17,422 bases of DNA from Bacteroidales bacterium. Its GTDB lineage: Bacteria; Bacteroidota; Bacteroidia; Bacteroidales; F082. The stretch spans positions 1 through 17,422 of the forward strand of contig JAFZXR010000027.1 in the NCBI GenBank assembly GCA_017616675.1, in the 5' to 3' direction. Shown in pieces: positions 7,557 to 15,391 of this stretch. The notes beneath the pieces are model-generated. The model did not search any database. It saw only the letters and a list, made by a program, of their open reading frames with translations, and was not told the origin of the DNA. Position 1 is the stretch's first letter. Each line of letters begins with the position of its first letter. The position numbers and the translations under genes are program-made.

Positions 7557-8435
7557 ATGAGAATCGCATTGTATGGCAGAGGCTTCGGCCCTGATTATGA
7601 CGGACTTATGAGTGAAGTCCTGCGCGTTTTGAGAGACGCTGGCACCGAGACGCTGGTCTTCACCGGCTTGTTGGACGACATCAAGAGATGCTCCGACAAA
7701 GGCGCTGACTATCAGACTTTTAACTCTTACGAACAGCTGAAAGGCAAGGCCGACGTGCTGTTTTCGTTCGGCGGCGACGGCACCATGCTCGACTCTGTTG
7801 AATATGTGCGCGACACGGCTATCCCGGTGCTCGGCATCAACATGGGCCGACTGGGATTTCTTTCAAGCGTGTCGTCGGATGAGACTCTCGACGCTGTGAA
7901 TAAGATATTGAAAGGCGACTACGAAGTGGAGAAACGCTCGCTGCTCGAACTCGTCGGCGAGAAACAACGTTTCAACGGCATCAACTACGCCCTCAACGAG
8001 TTGAGCGTCATGCGTAAAGACGGCAGCTCGCTTATTGTGATACAAGTTTTCGTCGACGACAAGCTACTCAACACCTACTGGGCCGACGGACTCATCCTCG
8101 CCACCCCGACGGGCTCGACAGCCTACTCGTTGAGCGCCGGCGGACCTATCGTGGCACCAAACAACGACAGTTTTTTGATAACTCCGATATCTGCACACAA
8201 TTTAAGCGTACGTCCCGTCGTTATATCCGATAAAAGCGTCGTGAAAATCAAGGTCGACGGCCGCTGCGATGCCTACGACCTGAGCCTTGACTCACGTACT
8301 AAGTTGGTAGACAAGGGTTTACAACTCAAAGTCAAAAAGGCTGATTTCACTTTCAACATGGTGAAACTGCCGGGCAAAGATTTCTTCGAGGCTATCAGAA
8401 AGAAACTGCTTTGGGGAAACGATGTGAGAAATTAG
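7557..8435 (+). CDS. nadK: NAD kinase
   Basis: NadK phosphorylates NAD to NADP in the cytoplasm and so supplies reducing power for biosynthesis. The 292-residue length fits bacterial enzymes. Motifs are GGDGT (residues 72-76, with catalytic D74), NMGRLGFL (95-102), the conserved NE pair (N147, E148) and TPTGSTAYSLSAGGPI (183-198). The downstream region ISAHNLSVRPVV is also typical. The ATG at 7557 follows the preceding stop by 12 bases and gives a normal family N-terminus (MRIALYGRGF). It is the last gene of the rsgA unit, since a new promoter appears in the 100 bases after it. Confidence 0.96.
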   Translation: MRIALYGRGFGPDYDGLMSEVLRVLRDAGTETLVFTGLLDDIKRCSDKGADYQTFNSYEQLKGKADVLFSFGGDGTMLDSVEYVRDTAIPVLGINMGRLGFLSSVSSDETLDAVNKILKGDYEVEKRSLLELVGEKQRFNGINYALNELSVMRKDGSSLIVIQVFVDDKLLNTYWADGLILATPTGSTAYSLSAGGPIVAPNNDSFLITPISAHNLSVRPVVISDKSVVKIKVDGRCDAYDLSLDSRTKLVDKGLQLKVKKADFTFNMVKLPGKDFFEAIRKKLLWGNDVRN

Positions 8436-8441
8436 AAAATT

Positions 8442-8475
8442 TTTGTGGAGATATAAACAAAAATTCGTAAATTTG
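8442..8475 (+). promoter_or_regulatory. Bacteroidota-type promoter for the porG-uppS-bamA-ompH operon
   Basis: TTTG at 8442-8445 and TAAATTTG (TAnnTTTG) at 8468-8475 are separated by 22 bases, close to the consensus arrangement. The predicted leader is about 50 bases to the ATG at 8536. The rest of the 100-base gap is AT-rich, with no clear hairpin terminator for nadK. Confidence 0.6.
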
Positions 8476-8535
8476 TCAGTTTATTGCGAAAAAGTTTAAG
8501 CGACTGTCTATCAATAGGAAAAGAATTTTAAACGG

Positions 8536-9468
8536 ATGAAGAATTGTAAGAAACATCTTATCGTTGCGTTGATTGTCCTGGCAATCGGACAATTTCTTGC
8601 TCCTATGACGGCGCGTGCCCAGATTGTTGAAGTGGGCGGCAATGTCGGACTGTCGTATTACATGGGCGATTTGAATCCTAACAAGCCTTTAGTGCAAAGC
8701 GATTTCGGATGGGGTCTGTTGGTGAGGTATTATGAAGGCACCCGCTGGGCCTTCCGCTTCTCTTATTCCAACCTTAATGTCAATGGAAGCGACGAAGCCG
8801 CGGGATACCGTCCCGAACGCGGATTGTCGTTCCATAGCAAGGTGAACGACTTCGCACTGATAGCCGAGTTCAACTTCTTTGATTATTTCACCGGCAGCCG
8901 ACGTAACAGACTGTCGCCGTATATCTTTGGCGGTATATCGGTTTTCACCTTCAACCCGAAAGCCGACGACGGCAACGAACTGCACGACAGGCTGACGGAT
9001 GTCGTGTATGGCTCTTACGATTATTATGATACCATAAACGACGTTGTCGAGACAATCGTCTACGAAAAGAAGTTGGATTACAGTAAAATAGCGGTTTCAA
9101 TACCTTTTGGAGTAGGCGTAAAATATAGCGTAAACAACAGATTAGGCATGACGGTCGAGTGGCGCTGGGATATTACATTCACCGACTGGCTCGACGACTG
9201 CCACGGCTATTATCCGAAGTATCATACTTGCGGTAAGAGTTTGATGTCGGATGGTTTCTTCATCCCGGAAGACGATCATGCCAATTATGCCGATCCTACC
9301 AGCTGTCTCGCCGATGAATATGGCAATAATGACAGAAGATATGTCCAACGCGGTAATAAAGCCGATTACGACTGGTTCGGATACCTTAGCGTATCATTGA
9401 CATATAAGTTCAACCTTCCTAACGGCAACGGCTGTAACAAAAAGGAGAGATATAAAAACTACGATTGA
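8536..9468 (+). CDS. porG: PorG-like DUF6089 outer membrane protein
   Basis: A signal peptide (about residues 1-29, cleaved after MTARAQ) is followed by a small predicted beta barrel with [34 protein letters not shown] sequence and a C-terminal strand region ([14 protein letters not shown]). These match the DUF6089 family. In Porphyromonas gingivalis the member of this family, PorG, associates with the PorK/PorN rings of the type IX secretion system. From memory, that gene also sits directly before uppS, bamA and two ompH genes, the order seen here. The mature region has an insertion of charged and tyrosine-rich sequence at about residues 150-180. The stop TGA overlaps the uppS ATG by one base. 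Family membership is fairly sure. Function in T9SS depends on whether the genome has the other Por/Gld genes. Confidence 0.75.
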   Translation: MKNCKKHLIVALIVLAIGQFLAPMTARAQIVEVGGNVGLSYYMGDLNPNKPLVQSDFGWGLLVRYYEGTRWAFRFSYSNLNVNGSDEAAGYRPERGLSFHSKVNDFALIAEFNFFDYFTGSRRNRLSPYIFGGISVFTFNPKADDGNELHDRLTDVVYGSYDYYDTINDVVETIVYEKKLDYSKIAVSIPFGVGVKYSVNNRLGMTVEWRWDITFTDWLDDCHGYYPKYHTCGKSLMSDGFFIPEDDHANYADPTSCLADEYGNNDRRYVQRGNKADYDWFGYLSVSLTYKFNLPNGNGCNKKERYKNYD

Positions 9469-10214
9469 TGGAAAGTCTGAAAGATAAGATAATAATTGAA
9501 CGCCTTCCACAGCATATCGCAGTCATCATGGATGGCAACGGACGCTGGGCCAAACAGCAAGGCAAGATGCGCATCTTCGGTCACCAGCATGGCGTCGACG
9601 CAGTGCGTAACACCACCGAGGCGTGCGCCGAACTCGGCGTAAAATATCTTACCCTCTACGCTTTCTCGACGGAAAACTGGAACCGTTCGACAATGGAAGT
9701 CGATGCACTGATGTCGCTGCTGACAAGTGCATTGAAAAATGAACTTAAGACATTGAACGACAATAACATACGTCTTAACGCCATAGGCGATTTGAAACGT
9801 CTCCCGAAATCGCAATACGACGCACTGATGTATGCTATCGACAACACAAAAAACAACACTCGCATGACTCTGACGCTCTGCCTCAGCTATTCAAGCCGTT
9901 GGGAGCTGACGAAGATGGTGAAAGATATCGCTACAGAAGTAAAAGAAGGCAAAATCAATCCTGAACAGATAGATGAAGCCTTGATAGACAATCATTTAGC
10001 TACTGCAGGCATGCCTGATCCCGACCTTTTGATTCGCACGAGCGGGGAGGAGAGGATAAGCAACTACCTGCTGTGGCAGATAGCATATTCGGAGCTGTAT
10101 TTCACAAAGAAATTCTGGCCCGATTTCAAGAAAGAAGATCTTTATGAGGCGATAGTCGACTATCAAGGACGTGAGCGCAGATTTGGGAAGACGAGTGAAC
10201 AGATAAAAAAGTGA
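9468..10214 (+). CDS. uppS: Isoprenyl transferase (undecaprenyl diphosphate synthase)
   Basis: UppS makes the C55 polyprenyl diphosphate carrier for peptidoglycan and other envelope glycans by cis-condensing isopentenyl units. The 248 residues contain MDGNGRWA (21-28, with catalytic D22), the [10 protein letters not shown] substrate-binding segment (64-73) and the C-terminal [17 protein letters not shown] (188-204) followed by AYSELYF (206-212). I take the ATG at 9468, which overlaps the previous stop as TGATG. An in-frame TTG at 9465 is less likely as a start. The AAGGAG at 9442-9447 is too distant to be a good ribosome binding site for it, so coupling to the upstream gene is plausible. Only four bases separate it from bamA. 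Confidence 0.95.
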   Translation: MESLKDKIIIERLPQHIAVIMDGNGRWAKQQGKMRIFGHQHGVDAVRNTTEACAELGVKYLTLYAFSTENWNRSTMEVDALMSLLTSALKNELKTLNDNNIRLNAIGDLKRLPKSQYDALMYAIDNTKNNTRMTLTLCLSYSSRWELTKMVKDIATEVKEGKINPEQIDEALIDNHLATAGMPDPDLLIRTSGEERISNYLLWQIAYSELYFTKKFWPDFKKEDLYEAIVDYQGRERRFGKTSEQIKK

Positions 10215-10218
10215 GAAG

Positions 10219-12876
10219 ATGGCTTTTGAAAAGAGGCATAGGATATTTGCAATAGTTTTGTCGTGCTGGGTTTTCCTCATGACAGGTCTCGTCGCGACCG
10301 CTCAGATTCAGGTGGGTAACGATTTGTCGGAAGTCGACTATTCCCTTCCACGAGAGTATGAGATTGGCGGTATCACAGTGACCGGGGTCGAATACGTCGA
10401 TCCGGCCGTCGTGGTAATGCTGTCGGGCCTGCGTGTCGGCATGACTGTCAATATTCCGGGAGATAAGATCACGCAGGCCATACGGAACTTGTGGGATCAA
10501 GGACTCTTTGAAGACATCCAGATAACCCAGACACAACGTGTCGGAAGCAAGATCTTCCTTAATATCGATATGAAAGAACGCCCGAGAATCAGTAAATTCT
10601 CGTTTAAAGGCGTAAAACGCTCTGAGGCTGAAGAACTTAGAAAGAAAATCAACATCACACGCGGCGACGTGGCGACCGAGCATACCTACACCAAGACAGC
10701 CGGCATCATTAAGAATTATTACGCCGACAAAGGCTATCTCAACGCAGAGGTGAAGATGACGCCGGTGCCCGACACCACGATGGATAACTACGTCTATATC
10801 ATCATCGATGTCGATAAGCGGCATAAGGTCAAGATTGGCGAGATCGTGGTCAACGGCAACGAGGTACTCTCCGACGGACAGATCCGTGGCGCGATGAAGG
10901 AGACCAAACGTCGCGGTAAGTTCGACCCGCTGACTCCTCTCGGCTCTTCGTTCGTCAACACAGTGTGGGACCTCATCACCTTCAGGCCGATGGCAGCCGA
11001 AGACGAGATCGTCTGGTATACCACCGAGAACATCCGTCCGAGGATTTTCAAGGCCTCGCGTTATGATGAAGATAATTTTGAAAACGACAAGAAACTCATC
11101 ATCAAGAAATACAACGACAAAGGCTATCGCGACGCTAAGATTGTGAAAGACTCGGTCTACATGATGGACGATAAAAATATCGGAATAGCTTTGACTATCA
11201 ACGAAGGCGATAAATACTATTTCGGTAACATCACATGGGTCGGCAACACAAAATACGACACGGCTACGCTCAACAAGGTGCTCGGAATCCGTAAGGGCGA
11301 TGTCTATAGCCAGGCGCTTCTTGATGAGAACCTGACATATAGCGAAGGCGGCTACGACGTCTCGTCGCTTTACATGGACGACGGATATCTCTTCTTCCGT
11401 GTCGATCCTGTCGAGATCAGAGTCGAGAACGACACCATCGACCTCGAGATGAGGATGAGCGAGGGCGATCAGGCTACCATCAAACGCGTGACAGTCAAAG
11501 GAAACACTAAGACTAACGACAAAATCATAGTCCGTGAGATGTATACACGTCCGGGACAGCTCTACAGCCGAAGCGACATCATGCGAACCATGCGTGAGCT
11601 GTCGGCGTTGCAGTATTTCGACGCACAGAAGCTTGTTCCCGACATCCAGCCTGACCCGACCGATGGCACTGTCGACATCAACTATGTGGTGGAGGAGACG
11701 CCTAACGACCAGATCGAGCTGTCGGCAGGATGGGGCTACAACCGTCTGATGCTGTCGCTCGGCTTGAACCTCAACAACGTGTCGTTGCGTAACTTCTTCA
11801 AGAAAAACGCATGGCGTCCTATCCCTGCCGGCGACGGACAGAAGCTGTCGTTCAGGATTCAGACCTACGGCACCACGTATATCAACTACGGCGTGACGTT
11901 CACCGAGCCGTGGCTGGGAGGCAAGAAACCTAACGCCCTGTCGGTGTCGGTCTATCATTCGACTTATAAAAACACCTACACCACTACGCCTGGTATCTTC
12001 AGGCAGACCGGTGTCTCGGTGGGTATCGGCACACGTCTGAAATGGCCTGACGACTATTTCACGCTCTACAACGGCGTCAACGTGATACGTTATACCCTCA
12101 GTAACTATAAGAATATCTTTAACTTCGGTACTGGTAACGGCAAGTTCAACCTTATCGGATATAACATCACTTTCGGACGTAACTCGACCAGCCATCCTAT
12201 CTATCCGCGTTATGGCTCCGAATTCGTCCTCTCACTCGAGCTTACTCCGCCGTATTCGGTATTTCATCCTGTCGATTACGAGAAGGAATACGCCGACATC
12301 GATGAGCGCGAAGACGCCAAATTCCACTGGGTCGAGTTCCATAAGTGGAAATTCAAGGCCGCCCTCTATACTGAGATCTACGACAAACTGGTCGTCATGA
12401 CACGCGCCCGTTTCGGCCTCCTTGGCTATTATAACCCTGACATCGGCATCACTCCGTTCCAGCGTTTCTGTCTCGGCGGCGACGGCCTCACGGGCGCGTA
12501 TAACTTCGATGGACGAGAGCTCATAGGCATGAGAGGTTATGCCAACACCTCTTTGACACCTACCTATACTCTGAACAGCAACGAAGGTGGTAACATCTTC
12601 GCAAAATATACCATGGAGCTGCGTTATCCGCTCACTCTCAACCCGTCGGCGATGATCTACGCCCTCACTTTTGTGGAGGCGGGTAACTGCTGGCTCGGCT
12701 TCGACAACTTCAACCCGTTCGACCTCTACCGTTCGGCAGGCCTCGGCGTGAGAATCTACCTCCCGATGTTCGGAATGCTCGGTCTCGACTGGGGTTACGG
12801 TTTCGACAAAGTGCCTGGCGCTCCTGAAGCTTCCGGAAGCCAGTTCCACTTCTCAATAGGAGGCTCAATCGATTAG
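10219..12876 (+). CDS. bamA: Outer membrane protein assembly factor BamA
   Basis: BamA inserts beta-barrel proteins into the outer membrane. The 885 residues comprise a signal peptide (about 1-28), successive POTRA domains up to about residue 500, and a C-terminal barrel. POTRA starts are visible at GGITVTGVEYV, ISKFSFKGVKR, IGEIVVNGNEV, FGNITWVGNTKY and IKRVTVKGNTK, giving five. The third is enlarged by an insertion of about 50 residues (around RRGKFDPLTPLGSSF), a known feature of Bacteroidota BamA. In the barrel, RELIGMRGY corresponds to the VRGF/Y motif of loop 6. The chain ends FHFSIGGSID rather than in the usual terminal aromatic residue. Its position after uppS and before ompH/skp is the classic order. 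Identification is secure. Confidence 0.96.
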   Translation: MAFEKRHRIFAIVLSCWVFLMTGLVATAQIQVGNDLSEVDYSLPREYEIGGITVTGVEYVDPAVVVMLSGLRVGMTVNIPGDKITQAIRNLWDQGLFEDIQITQTQRVGSKIFLNIDMKERPRISKFSFKGVKRSEAEELRKKINITRGDVATEHTYTKTAGIIKNYYADKGYLNAEVKMTPVPDTTMDNYVYIIIDVDKRHKVKIGEIVVNGNEVLSDGQIRGAMKETKRRGKFDPLTPLGSSFVNTVWDLITFRPMAAEDEIVWYTTENIRPRIFKASRYDEDNFENDKKLIIKKYNDKGYRDAKIVKDSVYMMDDKNIGIALTINEGDKYYFGNITWVGNTKYDTATLNKVLGIRKGDVYSQALLDENLTYSEGGYDVSSLYMDDGYLFFRVDPVEIRVENDTIDLEMRMSEGDQATIKRVTVKGNTKTNDKIIVREMYTRPGQLYSRSDIMRTMRELSALQYFDAQKLVPDIQPDPTDGTVDINYVVEETPNDQIELSAGWGYNRLMLSLGLNLNNVSLRNFFKKNAWRPIPAGDGQKLSFRIQTYGTTYINYGVTFTEPWLGGKKPNALSVSVYHSTYKNTYTTTPGIFRQTGVSVGIGTRLKWPDDYFTLYNGVNVIRYTLSNYKNIFNFGTGNGKFNLIGYNITFGRNSTSHPIYPRYGSEFVLSLELTPPYSVFHPVDYEKEYADIDEREDAKFHWVEFHKWKFKAALYTEIYDKLVVMTRARFGLLGYYNPDIGITPFQRFCLGGDGLTGAYNFDGRELIGMRGYANTSLTPTYTLNSNEGGNIFAKYTMELRYPLTLNPSAMIYALTFVEAGNCWLGFDNFNPFDLYRSAGLGVRIYLPMFGMLGLDWGYGFDKVPGAPEASGSQFHFSIGGSID

Positions 12877-12895
12877 AAATAAATATTTTGAAGAT

Positions 12896-13597
12896 ATGAA
12901 AACAACAAAACTAGTATTACTGGCGTTATTCATGGTGATGGGAATGACAATGGTTAAAGCCCAAGGCAATCAGAAGTTCGCATACGTCGACACTGATTAT
13001 ATCCTTCAAAACATCCCTGAATATGGCGATGCTCAAGAGGAGATCAACCAGATGTCGGTGGGATGGCAGAAAGAGCTTAAGGCTTTGCGCGACAAACTCG
13101 ACCAGATGAAACGTGACTATCAGACCGAATCGGTGCTCCTTTCCGACGATATGAAAAACAAGAAAGAAGCAGCCATCGCCGCCAAGGAACAGGAGCTGGC
13201 AGCGCTGCAGATGCAGTATTTCGGACCAGAAGGCGAGCTTTTTACCAAGCGTATCGAGCTGATACAGCCAATCCAGGAGAAGGTCTACAACGCCATCAAT
13301 CAGGTGGCTCAAGTCAAAAACTACTCATTTGTTTTCGACAAGGCATCAGGCTCCACATTGCTTTACTGCAGCGATAAGTTGGACATCAGCGACGATGTGC
13401 TCGATGAGATCGGCAATGTGATGCAGACAGTGCGCCGTCAGGACAGAAAACGCGGCGGTAATGCCGGCTCGACAAGTGCATCAGGAAGTAAAGGCAATTC
13501 AGGAGGAAATAAAGGTAATTCCGTAGGAAATAAAGGTAATGCAGGCGGTAACAAAGGTAACTCCGGTAGTACCAAACCAATCGAAAAAAAGGAATAA
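12896..13597 (+). CDS. OmpH/Skp-family periplasmic chaperone with a repeat tail
   Basis: A signal peptide (about residues 1-23, ending VKAQ) is followed by the OmpH opening motif KFAYVDTDYILQNIPEY (27-43). A long helical coiled-coil prong follows (about 45-140), then the closing strand region YSFVFDKASGSTLLYCS. Skp/OmpH proteins form trimers that hold unfolded outer membrane proteins before delivery to BamA, which is encoded 19 bases upstream. At 233 residues it is longer than typical because of a low-complexity basic C-terminal tail (about 183-233) rich in Gly, Asn, Lys and Ser, made partly of 7-residue repeats. The tail is absent from the following paralogue. Family assignment is strong, and the tail's purpose is unknown. 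Confidence 0.92.
   Translation: MKTTKLVLLALFMVMGMTMVKAQGNQKFAYVDTDYILQNIPEYGDAQEEINQMSVGWQKELKALRDKLDQMKRDYQTESVLLSDDMKNKKEAAIAAKEQELAALQMQYFGPEGELFTKRIELIQPIQEKVYNAINQVAQVKNYSFVFDKASGSTLLYCSDKLDISDDVLDEIGNVMQTVRRQDRKRGGNAGSTSASGSKGNSGGNKGNSVGNKGNAGGNKGNSGSTKPIEKKE
13490..13573 (+). repeat. 21-base tandem repeat in the ompH tail, four imperfect copies
   Basis: Four consecutive 21-base units (13490-13510, 13511-13531, 13532-13552, 13553-13573) encode KGNSGGN, KGNSVGN, KGNAGGN and KGNSGST. The unit length is a multiple of three, so changes in copy number would lengthen or shorten the tail without a frameshift. The copies differ at synonymous positions, so the array is not recent or perfect. 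Confidence 0.85.
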
Positions 13598-13633
13598 ACT
13601 TCATAAAATTAGCTGAAATTAACAAAAAAGTAG

Positions 13634-13641
13634 TATCTTTG
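13634..13641 (+). promoter_or_regulatory. -7 element of a promoter for the second ompH gene
   Basis: TATCTTTG matches TAnnTTTG and lies 35 bases before the ATG at 13677, in the 79-base gap between the two ompH genes. No convincing TTTG stands about 20 bases upstream. This gene may therefore be transcribed both by read-through from bamA-ompH and from its own start. Confidence 0.5.
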
Positions 13642-13676
13642 CAAAAAATTAGAAAACAATTAAAAATCGAATAGTC

Positions 13677-14186
13677 ATGAAAAGATTAACTAAAGTATTG
13701 GTATTGATGGTGTTAGCACTTGGACTCGGTTTCGGAGCTAATGCACAGGGACAGAAAATCGCTTACGTCGACTCACAAGTTATCATTGATATGATGCCGG
13801 AAAGCGCGAAAATCCAGCAGGATCTTCAGGCTTACTACGGCGAGCTGCAGGCAGAGCTGCAGGCTATGGCCACAGAGTATCAGACCAAGATGAGAGACTA
13901 TGAAGCCAACTCGGCAACAATGTCGAACATCCTTCGTCAGTCAAAGGAAAAAGAGATCATGGACCTTCAGGGCCGTATCCAGGAGTTCCAGGCAAATGCT
14001 GAGAGCGACTTCGCTGCAAAACAGGAAGAGCTTTCAAAGCCTATGCTCGACAAGATTAAGAAAGCCATCGACGACGTGGTGAAAGCTAAAGGCATCGCCT
14101 ACGCTTTTGAGAAGACAGTCATCCTCTCAATCGGCGACAGCGCCATCGACATCACACCTGATGTTAAAGCCAAGCTCGGCTTATAA
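13677..14186 (+). CDS. OmpH/Skp-family periplasmic chaperone, second copy
   Basis: The 169 residues begin with a signal peptide (about 1-24, ending ANAQ). Then comes the OmpH motif KIAYVDSQVIIDMMPES (27-43), a coiled-coil region rich in Gln, Glu and Ala (about 44-135) and a closing strand YAFEKTVILSIGDSAIDIT. This is the standard Skp-like plan and length, without the repeat tail of the preceding paralogue. Two adjacent ompH genes after bamA are common in Bacteroidota. It probably acts as a periplasmic holdase for outer membrane proteins. A hairpin terminator follows 54 bases after the stop. Confidence 0.93.
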   Translation: MKRLTKVLVLMVLALGLGFGANAQGQKIAYVDSQVIIDMMPESAKIQQDLQAYYGELQAELQAMATEYQTKMRDYEANSATMSNILRQSKEKEIMDLQGRIQEFQANAESDFAAKQEELSKPMLDKIKKAIDDVVKAKGIAYAFEKTVILSIGDSAIDITPDVKAKLGL

Positions 14187-14193
14187 TGATAAG

Positions 14194-14236
14194 CGCCTTC
14201 GGCTGATAAACAGGATATTCGCCTAACGGCTGATAA
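14194..14236 (+). repeat. Pair of short direct repeats after ompH
   Basis: CGCCTTCGGCTGATAA (14194-14209) and CGCCTAACGGCTGATAA (14220-14236) are nearly identical, differing only in the 3-4 bases between GCC and GGC. Each contains a small GCC/GGC palindrome. They lie between the ompH stop and the terminator hairpin. Their role is unknown. Confidence 0.6.
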
Positions 14237-14240
14237 GATT

Positions 14241-14280
14241 AAGGAGTTCCCGATTTTTCGAGAACTCCTTCTTTTATCCT
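14241..14280 (+). terminator. Rho-independent terminator after the envelope operon
   Basis: A 9-base perfect stem, AAGGAGTTC (14241-14249) with GAACTCCTT (14262-14270), is extended inward by CGA/TCG after one C/A mismatch, with a TTTT loop. A T-rich tract follows (CTTTTATCCT and onward). It fits termination of the bamA-ompH transcripts and separates them from the convergent VOC gene. Confidence 0.75.
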
Positions 14281-14319
14281 TCTTATCCTTTCTTATCCTT
14301 CTTATCCTTTTTTATCCTT
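14271..14319. repeat. Five-copy tandem tract of about 9-10 bases (TTATCCTT core)
   Basis: Five copies of the core TTATCCTT end at 14281, 14290, 14300, 14309 and 14319, with spacings of 9-10 bases. The plus strand is pyrimidine-rich apart from one A per unit. The tract begins directly after the terminator stem and runs into the stop codon of the minus-strand VOC gene. Confidence 0.8.
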
Positions 14320-15391
14320 AATCAAAGGATACTTTCATAAACCGCAGTGCCTTGGTGATAATCCTTGGCAACGGCTTGTAGTCGTTTCTCTTCTTAAGAT
14401 TTATCGAAATCCCTAACTTTCTGATTACCGGGATCTTAAACGTCTCGACGAACTCGATGAGAGTGCCGTCAGGGTCTTCCACGTAGGTGAAATGACCGTT
14501 GGCGTCGCCCATGTCGAAGTTGTCGCCGCTGTCACATACAAAGTCATGTCCCAAAGCCTTGGCGGCTTCCTGCACCTTGCTCATGTTGCGCACGTCGAAG
14601 CAGAGATGGATGAATCCGGGATCGCCCCACCAACGTCCTTCGAGAGTCTTACGTCCTTCGATATCAAGGTTTTGCACTAATTCAATGTGCGAGCTTCCCA
14701 TCAGGTCACTGAGCGGACCGCAGACGGGCTTCGAGCGCTTCAGCTCGACACGACGCATCTTGCAAGTGCCGCCCGGGAGGTCTTTCATATCGTCGAATGT
14801 ATCGGTCTTATCGAATGCAACTACATCATAATCAAGGAGTTTGCTATAAAACTCAATGGATTTGTCCATATCCGACACGCCGATGACCACACCATTCGAG
14901 CCTCCGGTGATCTTGTCGACATTGATGAAGCAGTAGTCGTCTTTCTCAATTTCAAAGATGTTTCCCCATGGGTCCTGAATATAGAAATGTTCGATGCCGA
15001 GAGGGGAGACGGTGATGTCGCTGAGGATGGTTATCTCATTGTCTGTGAAATAGTTATACGCCTCGTTGATGTTTTTGGCCTTCACCTTGCAGATGTTGAT
15101 GCCGTAGTCGCCGATGCGTAGTGGTTCTTTCGGGTAGACCACCTTACGGCCTTTGGGCTGCCATATCTCGAAACCGCCGCCGCCACGTTGTGAGATGGCG
15201 AGAATGGCGTGACGAGGCTGAGGCTTGCCGCCGGTATAAGGGAGCATACGTTCCGCCACACCGTCGTCATCGACCATCGGGATCTCGATGTTGAGATGCT
15301 GGTTGTACCATTTCCAAGCGGCGTTGAGGTCTTCAACACCAATGCCTACCTGCTGAATTCCACAGATGACTTTCTCTTTTTCCTTTTTCAT
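14318..15391 (-). CDS. Two-domain VOC (glyoxalase/dioxygenase superfamily) protein
   Basis: The 357 residues hold two vicinal-oxygen-chelate domains, about 8-150 and 162-318, and a basic C-terminal tail (about 319-357). Each domain shows the family pattern near its end (DPWGNIFEIE at 140-149, DPDGTLIEFVE at 306-316). By eye alignment, the four metal-ligand positions in the first domain are Q14, E75, N99 and E147. In the second they are G167, E237, H262 and E313. The second domain therefore keeps an E-H-E set and the first lacks histidines. No signal peptide is seen. The ATG overlaps the stop of the upstream SDR gene by one base (TAATG on the minus strand), so they are translationally coupled. 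The reaction is unknown. It is not a clear hydroxyphenylpyruvate dioxygenase, because the first C-terminal-domain histidine is missing. Confidence 0.8.
   Translation of the reverse strand: MKKEKEKVICGIQQVGIGVEDLNAAWKWYNQHLNIEIPMVDDDGVAERMLPYTGGKPQPRHAILAISQRGGGGFEIWQPKGRKVVYPKEPLRIGDYGINICKVKAKNINEAYNYFTDNEITILSDITVSPLGIEHFYIQDPWGNIFEIEKDDYCFINVDKITGGSNGVVIGVSDMDKSIEFYSKLLDYDVVAFDKTDTFDDMKDLPGGTCKMRRVELKRSKPVCGPLSDLMGSSHIELVQNLDIEGRKTLEGRWWGDPGFIHLCFDVRNMSKVQEAAKALGHDFVCDSGDNFDMGDANGHFTYVEDPDGTLIEFVETFKIPVIRKLGISINLKKRNDYKPLPRIITKALRFMKVSFD

Noticed and set aside
9465..9467. TTG as the start of uppS
   Set aside because: The next codon is ATG, overlapping the previous stop as TGATG, a common coupled arrangement, and the family N-terminus does not need the extra residue.
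10126..12195. A 689-codon open frame on the minus strand across bamA
   Set aside because: It lies opposite a clear BamA with all domains. Its protein has no recognisable motif and no signal, and long antisense frames arise from the codon bias of the real gene.
14318..15391. Hydroxyphenylpyruvate dioxygenase for the two-domain VOC protein
   Set aside because: Length and the two-domain plan fit, but the first iron-ligand histidine of the C-terminal domain is missing (Gly at about 167) and no tyrosine catabolism genes are nearby.
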